A stretch of 12,046 bases of DNA from Nanobdellota archaeon (lineage in GTDB: Archaea; Nanobdellota; Nanobdellia; SCGC-AAA011-G17; JAFCDX01): assembly GCA_018816585.1 (NCBI GenBank), contig JAHIVQ010000056.1, positions 1 through 12,046 of the forward strand, in the 5' to 3' direction. The position numbers and the translations under genes are program-made. Of this stretch, positions 1 to 4,577 are shown piece after piece. The notes under the pieces were generated by a model. The model was not told where the DNA came from and did no database searches. It saw nothing but the letters and a program-made list of their open reading frames with translations. Within the stretch, counting starts at the first letter, position 1; each line of letters opens with the position of its first letter.

Positions 1-671
1 CCGCAAGAATCAAATGAATATAAATCATTAGAACCATCAACACAACCAACATGATCATTTGAAACACATTTTGAATCAGGAACTGAACTGCAATAAGTAT
101 CAAGTTTAAATTCTCCATCTAGATTTGAGCACTGTCCTCTTGATGTATATTTGTAAATATTATTTTCCCCATAGACACAACAACCTTTATCTTCTTTTTT
201 ACATTCAGAAATACATAATTGTTCATTATTAATTCCAGATAAGAAATTTACTTGCAAACCAGTTGGAGTTAAAGATTTACATTTTTCTTGTGTAACTAAA
301 TTACAATTTGTACCAATAACACAACATCCAAGAGAACACTCAGAAACTTTGTCAATTGATTTGTCATACCAAACTCCATTCAAATTATTACATTTTGATT
401 TTGGATAATTAGCAAAGCACTGTCCATCAATAAAACAGGTCCCAGTCTTGCATACATCAGTGCTAGCACAAGAAGTTCCAGGAACAAATAAATAACCATT
501 GCTTTGATCACAATTTGATTGATAACCTGGCTCACAGAATTTATTTCCTATTTTTTCACAGCAACCATAATCATCTGCCCTTACAGGTTCAACAGACATT
601 AAATAAATAGAGAATGTAACACAGATTATTAAAATCATTTCAAATATCGCCTTTGTTTTTATTAGTTTCAT
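1..671 (-). CDS. Secreted Cys-rich repeat protein (partial, C-terminus off left edge)
   Basis: Reading leftward, 223 codons are open with no stop, so the C-terminus lies outside the window. The N-terminus has a Sec-type signal: Lys-rich residues 1-7, a hydrophobic core near 9-26 and a plausible signal peptidase site after VRA at about 32. The mature part holds 23 cysteines in about 190 residues. These fall into repeated modules opening with a GCC triplet (36-38, 115-117, 163-165), each followed by further Cys; the second and third align as GCCV-x-G, a polar stretch, then Q-x-C. There are no transmembrane segments after the signal. The ATG overlaps the TGA of the upstream pilin-like gene (ATGA), so the two are co-transcribed and probably translationally coupled. 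Such Cys-rich exported proteins are common in DPANN archaea and have no established function. I infer an extracellular, disulfide-stabilised surface protein. Existence and export are fairly sure; function is unknown. Confidence 0.8.
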   Translation of the reverse strand, partial: MKLIKTKAIFEMILIICVTFSIYLMSVEPVRADDYGCCEKIGNKFCEPGYQSNCDQSNGYLFVPGTSCASTDVCKTGTCFIDGQCFANYPKSKCNNLNGVWYDKSIDKVSECSLGCCVIGTNCNLVTQEKCKSLTPTGLQVNFLSGINNEQLCISECKKEDKGCCVYGENNIYKYTSRGQCSNLDGEFKLDTYCSSVPDSKCVSNDHVGCVDGSNDLYSFDSC

Positions 672-1426
672 CCTTTTATTGCAAACTGAAATTGATATGG
701 ATTATCTTGATAAGTAATAATAAATATTTTATCTGGTGAAGGTCTTTTCTTTATAACTTTAATTTCATTTCTTTTTGAAAGTGTGTACATAACATTATCA
801 AAATCTCCTGTTTGAGATTCTGTATTTAAAATATCAAGAACAGTCTGTTGTATTTTTGCTAAGGGTACATTAATAGTCTTAGAAACACCTAAACTATTCA
901 ATTCAACATCCTTTCTTTTCAGTGTTACAGGATAACTTATATTAAATAGAACTGTTTTTTCAAGAATAATTGAATTAAAATTAAAATCACCAATGTCCAT
1001 TTCATATCTTCTGTCATCTCTGAAAGAATCAATATTAATACAATTTTTTATTACATCTTTTAAATTATTATTAAGTTCATTCTGCAATTCAGTTATTGAT
1101 AATCCATCACTAACACATTTTTTTGTATCTGGAATATTAAAGCATAAATAAGAAATCTTATCTCCATAATAAGATCTGTAATTTACAGGACTTACAGAAC
1201 CTCCTTGCTTTGCCATTAAATTTAAAACTTCTGTTGATTGTTTAGTTATACAATCATCCATTTTATGATTAATCTCTTCTAATTGGGAACTAAGAATCAT
1301 CTTTGTACCTTCAACTCCTCTTATACTCTCAAACAAAGAATCTCTTAAAAAGAAAATTAAAACAAATATTATTAATAATACCAAACCAACTATCATAAAA
1401 GTGGTTACCTGACCTCTTTTTTTCAT
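668..1426 (-). CDS. Membrane-anchored pilin-like protein, function unknown
   Basis: The protein is 252 aa and starts MKKRGQVTTF followed by one hydrophobic helix (about 10-28), then a hydrophilic domain with four Cys (59, 95, 104, 129). The positively charged tip, RG|Q junction and immediate hydrophobic helix resemble archaeal class III (type IV pilin-like) signal peptides, which are cut between Gly and Gln by an EppA/FlaK-type peptidase. Classical pilins carry Glu at +5; here +5 is Phe, so it may be a minor or divergent pilin-like protein, or just an N-terminally anchored exported protein. It heads an operon with the Cys-rich secreted protein, overlapping it by 4 nt. A TATA box lies about 26 nt before the ATG, supporting this start and a leaderless mRNA. 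I do not recognise the C-terminal domain. Confidence 0.8.
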   Translation of the reverse strand: MKKRGQVTTFMIVGLVLLIIFVLIFFLRDSLFESIRGVEGTKMILSSQLEEINHKMDDCITKQSTEVLNLMAKQGGSVSPVNYRSYYGDKISYLCFNIPDTKKCVSDGLSITELQNELNNNLKDVIKNCINIDSFRDDRRYEMDIGDFNFNSIILEKTVLFNISYPVTLKRKDVELNSLGVSKTINVPLAKIQQTVLDILNTESQTGDFDNVMYTLSKRNEIKVIKKRPSPDKIFIITYQDNPYQFQFAIKG

Positions 1427-1447
1427 ACTAAATCAATAAAAAAGAAG

Positions 1448-1456
1448 TTTATAAAT
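1448..1456 (-). promoter_or_regulatory. TATA box for the pilin-like / Cys-rich operon
   Basis: Read on the minus strand this is ATTTATAAA, centred about 26 nt upstream of the ATG at 1426. That is the archaeal TATA-to-TSS spacing, so transcription should begin at or next to the start codon. It sits back to back with the divergent plus-strand TATA box of the toxin-antitoxin cassette, within a shared region of about 100 bp. Confidence 0.6.
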
Positions 1457-1484
1457 ATTTTTAGTGCTGAAATCATATAGAAAA

Positions 1485-1497
1485 GTTTATATATAAC
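1485..1497 (+). promoter_or_regulatory. TATA box for the toxin-antitoxin cassette
   Basis: GTTTATATATAAC is the strongest TATA element in this intergenic region. Its centre (about 1491) predicts initiation near 1516-1518, giving a leader of only about 10 nt before the ATG at 1527. It is the only plus-strand promoter that I can support. Confidence 0.65.
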
Positions 1498-1502
1498 AAA
1501 AA

Positions 1503-1519
1503 CACTACAAAAAGTAGTG
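1503..1519 (+). promoter_or_regulatory. Candidate operator: perfect 6-bp inverted repeat
   Basis: CACTAC, a 5-A spacer, then GTAGTG form a perfect dyad immediately downstream of the TATA box and over the predicted transcription start. A repressor bound here would block RNA polymerase. Toxin-antitoxin operons are usually autorepressed by the antitoxin, and this antitoxin carries an AbrB-like domain, so it is a plausible operator. As RNA it would form only a weak 6-bp hairpin with an A5 loop at the very 5' end. The site is seen; its function is inferred. Confidence 0.45.
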
Positions 1520-1526
1520 AAAATGT

Positions 1527-1769
1527 ATGGATATAATTGGATACAAAATAAGGCCGAGCAAGCATTTTGTTTTAGGTTGGATGAGAAAATGGGATTATGA
1601 TATTTATTCGCTGAAGGGTATATTAGAAAAAGCAGAAAAAATTGAAAAAGTAGGAAAATATAAATATGAGGTTTATATTAAAGCAAAAGGAAAAAGCAGG
1701 AAATTAATATTTATAAAAGATGATGAATATAAAGAGATATTCATAATAACTGGAGCTGAAGGAAAATGA
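1527..1769 (+). CDS. Probable toxin, DUF4258/RelE-like
   Basis: This is a small basic protein of 80 aa. The N-terminal part has Ser-Lys-His (11-13) followed by an amphipathic helix region, then two or three beta strands rich in Lys (YKYEVYIKAKGKSRKLIFI) and a final strand EIFIITGAEGK. That His-helix-then-beta-sheet order fits the DUF4258 family, distant relatives of the RelE/ParE mRNA-interferase fold. In archaea and bacteria these often precede a YgiT-type zinc-finger protein, as here. The stop overlaps the antitoxin ATG (ATGA), giving a toxin-first order like MqsR-MqsA. The start is fixed by an in-frame TGA three codons upstream; an ATG 4 nt earlier is in another frame and ends after 25 codons. 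Likely substrate is RNA, but no catalytic residue can be assigned with confidence. Confidence 0.7.
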   Translation: MDIIGYKIRPSKHFVLGWMRKWDYDIYSLKGILEKAEKIEKVGKYKYEVYIKAKGKSRKLIFIKDDEYKEIFIITGAEGK

Positions 1770-2104
1770 AAAAATGTTTAGCATGTGAAAAAGGAGAATT
1801 AATTAAAGTAGAGGATATAATTTTTGAAATAGATGGTTATATATTTATTGTAAAAGGAGAAAGATGCACCAATTGCAATGAAGAATTCCCTTATGAAGAA
1901 GAAACACAAAGAGTAATTTTAACAGCAAGAAAATTAGGAGTTTGGCCAGAATCATTAAAATTATACCGACATCTCTCTATGAGTGGTGGTGGTCTTGTAT
2001 TCAGGATACCTTCAGATATTGAAAAACAGCTTAAATTAACAGAAAAAACAGAAATAACAATAAGCAAGATTGGAAATAAGATAGTTATAGAGCCAGAAAA
2101 TTAA
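1766..2104 (+). CDS. MqsA/YgiT-type zinc-ribbon antitoxin with AbrB-like C-terminus
   Basis: The protein is 112 aa. The N-terminal zinc site is CxxC at 4/7 and CxxC at 34/37, separated by a short beta-rich stretch, the YgiT-type (MqsA N-terminal) zinc-binding pattern. In MqsA this domain contacts and neutralises the toxin. Residues about 38-70 form a helical linker. Residues about 71-112 (GGGLVFRIP, then K-x-L-x-LTEKTEITIS and GNKIVIEPE) match an AbrB/SpoVT-type swapped-hairpin DNA-binding domain, instead of the Xre-type HTH of classical MqsA. The likely job is binding the preceding toxin and repressing the operon through the inverted repeat upstream. The 3' end is convergent with PCNA, and the two stop codons share the bases TTAA. 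The zinc ribbon is clear; the AbrB assignment is good; the toxin partner is inferred from context. Confidence 0.8.
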   Translation: MKKCLACEKGELIKVEDIIFEIDGYIFIVKGERCTNCNEEFPYEEETQRVILTARKLGVWPESLKLYRHLSMSGGGLVFRIPSDIEKQLKLTEKTEITISKIGNKIVIEPEN

Positions 2105-2838
2105 TCATTCTGAACTCTTGGAGCCAATAAAAATCCAAGACTTAACTTGTCTTTTATTATATAATCAATTTTTAATGGATAATCCTTGTCAAATTGAATA
2201 ACAACCTCATTAGTTAACTTTGAACCCTTAATTATTTTTTTTAAATATTCTAAAGAGTACTTAGATTTAGCATCATTAGTGCTTGAAGTAATAATAGTTT
2301 CATTACTTGGAACTAACTCAACAAGTGCATTACTAAAGCTTCCTTCTGTATTTATAAGGAACACATTATCCTTCATAACAAAATTAACAGAATCAGAAAC
2401 AATATCCATATCTTCTATAGCCTCATTGAATAATAATGTATTTGTATTAATCTTAATTGGAAAATCAAGTTCAGGTATTTTTTGATCTGCAGTAGTTATA
2501 TCTATCATTGCAAGATTAAATGTTCTTGTTGTCTCTCCTTTAATTGTTATTTTTAACTTGTTTTTTTCAGATTCTATTATTAATGTATCTGAGGATTTTG
2601 CTCTTCTTAATATATTCTTAAAATTATCAAGATTGACTGCTATTTCCTCATCAGAAACCTTATATTCGCTAAAGCTTGAGCTTAATAATTGGAATATGAC
2701 CATTGCTACATTTGCAGGATCCATTGCAACTAACTGCATTTTATCTTTGTCAAATTTTAACTTAACTTCTGTTACTAATTCAGATATTATTGTTATAGGC
2801 TCTTTTAATAATCTTGAATCTGTAATGACTAATTTCAT
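2101..2838 (-). CDS. pcn: DNA polymerase sliding clamp (PCNA)
   Basis: At 245 aa the length is right for archaeal PCNA. The N-terminal half has the clamp signature of beta strands and helices, including KLKFDKDKMQLVAMDPANVAMV near 26-47 and a basic DNA-facing helix with RRAK. An interdomain connector region lies near 115-130, and the C-terminus ends LGFLLAPRVQND, matching the usual L-x-LAPR-x tail used with PIP-box partners. It forms a ring, usually a homotrimer, that tethers DNA polymerase, FEN1, ligase and RFC-loaded partners to DNA. It is a single-gene unit: its own TATA box lies about 27 nt before the ATG, and its stop overlaps the stop of the convergent antitoxin. Identification is essentially certain. 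Confidence 0.97.
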   Translation of the reverse strand: MKLVITDSRLLKEPITIISELVTEVKLKFDKDKMQLVAMDPANVAMVIFQLLSSSFSEYKVSDEEIAVNLDNFKNILRRAKSSDTLIIESEKNKLKITIKGETTRTFNLAMIDITTADQKIPELDFPIKINTNTLLFNEAIEDMDIVSDSVNFVMKDNVFLINTEGSFSNALVELVPSNETIITSSTNDAKSKYSLEYLKKIIKGSKLTNEVVIQFDKDYPLKIDYIIKDKLSLGFLLAPRVQND

Positions 2839-2858
2839 ATAAAAATTGAAAAAAATCT

Positions 2859-2870
2859 AGTATATATACT
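2859..2870 (-). promoter_or_regulatory. TATA box for pcn
   Basis: AGTATATATACT is a perfect palindrome centred 26-27 nt before the PCNA ATG at 2838, so the message is predicted to be leaderless. Between the box and the start, the minus strand has T7 and T5 runs (2849-2857 and 2841-2845) that could also end transcripts arriving from the upstream membrane-protein gene. Confidence 0.65.
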
Positions 2871-2895
2871 TTGCTAAACTTTATTATATATTTTA

Positions 2896-3330
2896 TTAAG
2901 CTAATCCGCCAAGATAAGAAGGCACTAATGGAGCAATAAATGGCCATATATAAGGTGCTATTACAACCAAAGCTGAAACAATAATTGTATGAGTCCAATG
3001 TTCTGCCATTCCTCTTGCAGCTAATCCACCCCCTTTAATAACAGCAGATGTTGCATGCATCTTTATGTTTAGTATTATACCAACTGCAATTCTTACAAGC
3101 AGAACATTGCTTATCAAAGGAATTCCTGAACCTAATAATCCTGTTACTTCTAAAAAAAACTCAGTATTCATAGTTGCAAATAATGCAATTATCATAAAAA
3201 ATATAGCATGAAGACCATGTCCTAACCAATGAGAACCTCTAAAACTTTCATCTCTATGTATTAATATCAATTCATATAAACCTAAAATTACACCAAAAAG
3301 GAGTACAGGTATTAAAATTAAATCTGCCAT
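2896..3330 (-). CDS. Conserved-looking His-rich integral membrane protein, unknown
   Basis: The 144-aa protein is nearly all membrane: likely helices at about 4-24, 36-54, 68-90 and 113-135. It is unusually rich in polar signature residues at helix ends: E20 and H25-R26-D27 after helix 1, W35-x2-H38-x2-H41 entering helix 2, K90-x-H92 after helix 3, and H111-W-T-H114 entering helix 4. A Gly-rich loop (GGGLAARG, 100-107) precedes helix 4. Such a clustered His/Asp/Glu set could bind metal or haem or be catalytic, but I recognise no family and assign no function. It is a stand-alone gene with a strong TATA box about 25 nt before its ATG, between PCNA and the TFS operon. Confidence 0.8.
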   Translation of the reverse strand: MADLILIPVLLFGVILGLYELILIHRDESFRGSHWLGHGLHAIFFMIIALFATMNTEFFLEVTGLLGSGIPLISNVLLVRIAVGIILNIKMHATSAVIKGGGLAARGMAEHWTHTIIVSALVVIAPYIWPFIAPLVPSYLGGLA

Positions 3331-3348
3331 TAGTTTAATTAAATAAAT

Positions 3349-3360
3349 TTTATATATAAA
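3349..3360 (-). promoter_or_regulatory. TATA box for the four-helix membrane protein
   Basis: TTTATATATAAA is centred about 25 nt upstream of the ATG at 3330, predicting initiation at the start codon. It separates this gene from the end of the OB-fold gene only about 6 nt further upstream. Confidence 0.65.
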
Positions 3361-3365
3361 TCTTT

Positions 3366-3644
3366 CTATAACATCTTTAAAACTTTCTGATGTAATTCTT
3401 TGTCTATTTTATTTAGATTTTGTATTATATTTGCCTGAATAAGTTTATCATTATTATTGAAGATAAGATTTCCAAATACTTTAATATAATCACCAATATT
3501 AACATCTTCTGTTGATAAAATTAGTATCTGAGAAGTCTTATCATCTAGAATAAAAGAATTTTCTTCTTTAGAAACAATAAAACCAGATACTGCAATATGA
3601 GTATCTGAACTATTCAAATTCTTAATTTGTTTTTCTATGTACAT
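3366..3644 (-). CDS. Small OB-fold nucleic-acid-binding protein
   Basis: Starting at the ATG one base after the TFS stop (TAA-A-ATG), the product is 92 aa. A longer frame reaching back to 3755 would overlap TFS by over 100 bases and its extra residues have no domain, so the short start is preferred. Residues about 14-80 show the alternating strand pattern of an OB fold: HIAVSGFIV, SFILDDKTSQILIL, a GDYIKVFGNL turn-strand, and KLIQANIIQNL, as in RPA/Stn1/tRNA-anti type domains. The GD-x-I-x-V-x-G-x-L segment is the typical strand before the last one. It is a single domain with no zinc finger. It is probably a single-stranded nucleic-acid or protein-interaction factor; coupling to TFS suggests a link to transcription, but that is inference. 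Confidence 0.75.
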   Translation of the reverse strand: MYIEKQIKNLNSSDTHIAVSGFIVSKEENSFILDDKTSQILILSTEDVNIGDYIKVFGNLIFNNNDKLIQANIIQNLNKIDKELHQKVLKML

Positions 3645-3645
3645 T

Positions 3646-3951
3646 TTAGTATTCACGCCATCTATAAGCACATTTAGTGCATTCATAGAATTTTGTTTCT
3701 GGTTCATCAGAACCTCTTGTTTGCTGCAGCCAATAGTATGCTTGTTTATTTCCACATTTTGAGCAAGTTGCTTTTGTTTTTGGTAATATTACCTTTTTAT
3801 GCTTTATTTCAATGCCTTTTTTTAGTTTAACTTGTTCTTTAATAACTGCTTCTTTTATATTAGAAACATAACCACAAGAGCAAGCTAGCTTTGTTTTTCT
3901 CTCTCCTTTTTCAGGAACTAAAATTGAACTACATTTTGGACAAAATTGCAT
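3646..3951 (-). CDS. tfs: Transcription factor S (TFIIS/Rpb9-like cleavage factor)
   Basis: The protein is 101 aa with two zinc ribbons. The N-terminal one uses C4/C7 and C24/C26, the C-terminal one C63/C66 and C91/C94. Between the last two pairs sits RGSDEPET, with the acidic pair D82-E83 that enters the RNA polymerase secondary channel and stimulates cleavage of backtracked RNA. This marks an active TFS and not an inhibitory paralogue. The final segment, FYECTKCAYRWREY, is the family signature. It lies between signal peptidase (4-nt gap) and the OB-fold gene (1-nt gap). Unlike most genes here it has a strong Shine-Dalgarno, so its translation inside the operon should be independent of the upstream gene. 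Confidence 0.96.
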   Translation of the reverse strand: MQFCPKCSSILVPEKGERKTKLACSCGYVSNIKEAVIKEQVKLKKGIEIKHKKVILPKTKATCSKCGNKQAYYWLQQTRGSDEPETKFYECTKCAYRWREY

Positions 3952-3955
3952 TTTT

Positions 3956-4540
3956 TTACCTCCCTATGAACATATTAATTAAATCAAAAGCAAATATTTT
4001 TACCCACCCTAAAAATGGAATTCTAAATACTGCCTTTCCAACTATTGAACTTATAGGAATTTTTAATTCATCCTGTCTTGAATCTGAATTATTATCTCCT
4101 TTTGTTTGTACATAATAATTATCATCTTCCATATAAATTCTAACAACTCTGTGAATAATAGGATCTTTTAATGAACCCTTAAAAACAATAACATCTCCTA
4201 TCTTGATATTTACAGGTTTTCTCCATATTAAAACCATTATATCCCCTTTATTGAAACCATTTTTGAAATGATATTCTGAAAAATTTTCTTTAGTTATATT
4301 TTTCACTAAATAAAAATCCTTATTATTTTCCCACCAATCTTCAAAATTAGTTGCATGCTCCATTGAATTAGAAACAACTGCAACAACAGGATATCCTGTA
4401 CCTAATACTAATCCCAAACCAGGATAAATAAGAAATTTTACTATAACAAATGCTAGTATTACATTAACCAGCCATGAAGCAAGACTGTTTTCATGCCATA
4501 TAAAATCCCATGTTTTTTTTAGAATATTTTTGAAAGACAC
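3956..4540 (-). CDS. Signal peptidase I, archaeal Sec11 type
   Basis: The protein is 194 aa, an S26-family membrane protease that removes Sec signal peptides outside the membrane. One N-terminal helix (about 22-42) anchors it. The nucleophile motif is SNSME (Ser59), the general base is His130 in IIHRVV (His replacing the bacterial Lys, as in ER and archaeal enzymes), and TKGDNNSDSRQDE supplies the acidic residues (D149 in GDNN, D153). A C-terminal hydrophobic stretch (about 175-192) may add a second membrane contact. The start is GTG; no in-frame ATG lies nearby, and a TATA box 27 nt upstream places initiation on this GTG, implying a leaderless GTG message. It is first in the operon with tfs and the OB-fold gene. 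Natural substrates probably include the Cys-rich exported proteins at both window edges. Confidence 0.93.
   Translation of the reverse strand: MSFKNILKKTWDFIWHENSLASWLVNVILAFVIVKFLIYPGLGLVLGTGYPVVAVVSNSMEHATNFEDWWENNKDFYLVKNITKENFSEYHFKNGFNKGDIMVLIWRKPVNIKIGDVIVFKGSLKDPIIHRVVRIYMEDDNYYVQTKGDNNSDSRQDELKIPISSIVGKAVFRIPFLGWVKIFAFDLINMFIGR
3958..3965 (-). promoter_or_regulatory. Strong Shine-Dalgarno for tfs inside the signal peptidase gene
   Basis: The minus strand reads AGGGAGGT, a near-perfect complement of the 16S rRNA 3' end, about 7 nt before the tfs ATG. It is encoded by the last sense codons and stop of the signal peptidase gene (Gly-Arg-stop). It is the only textbook-spaced ribosome site that I see in the window. 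Confidence 0.75.
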
Positions 4541-4562
4541 GTTCAGACTTGAAAAAGTATTA

Positions 4563-4571
4563 GATATAAAA
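4563..4571 (-). promoter_or_regulatory. TATA box for the signal peptidase - tfs - OB-fold operon
   Basis: The minus strand reads TTTTATATC, centred 27 nt before the GTG start at 4540. It fits in the 37-nt gap after the surface-protein stop and supports both the operon boundary and the GTG start. Confidence 0.55.
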
Positions 4572-4577
4572 GCTTTT

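Noticed and set aside
1503..1519. Inverted repeat as a terminator hairpin
   Set aside because: The stem is only 6 bp with no T-tract after it, and it lies at a promoter, not a gene end.
1523..1597. Earlier ATG before the toxin gene
   Set aside because: It is in a different frame and terminates after 25 codons with no recognisable product.
2558..2842. Plus-strand open frame antisense to PCNA (also 2279-2485)
   Set aside because: It lies wholly over a certain gene, has low-complexity Ser/Ile/Asn-rich content and no promoter or ribosome site.
2780..2998. Minus-strand 72-residue frame across the PCNA promoter
   Set aside because: It overlaps two well-supported genes in another frame and would read through the pcn TATA box; the composition looks random.
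3645..3755. Longer start for the OB-fold gene, adding 37 residues
   Set aside because: It would overlap tfs by over 100 bases, and the added residues show no domain; the ATG one base after the tfs stop is far more natural.
3891..4115. Plus-strand frames antisense to tfs/signal peptidase, the surface protein (4598-4783, 5371-5553) and GT2 (8849-9076)
   Set aside because: All are fully covered by confident minus-strand genes and show no domain or start signals.
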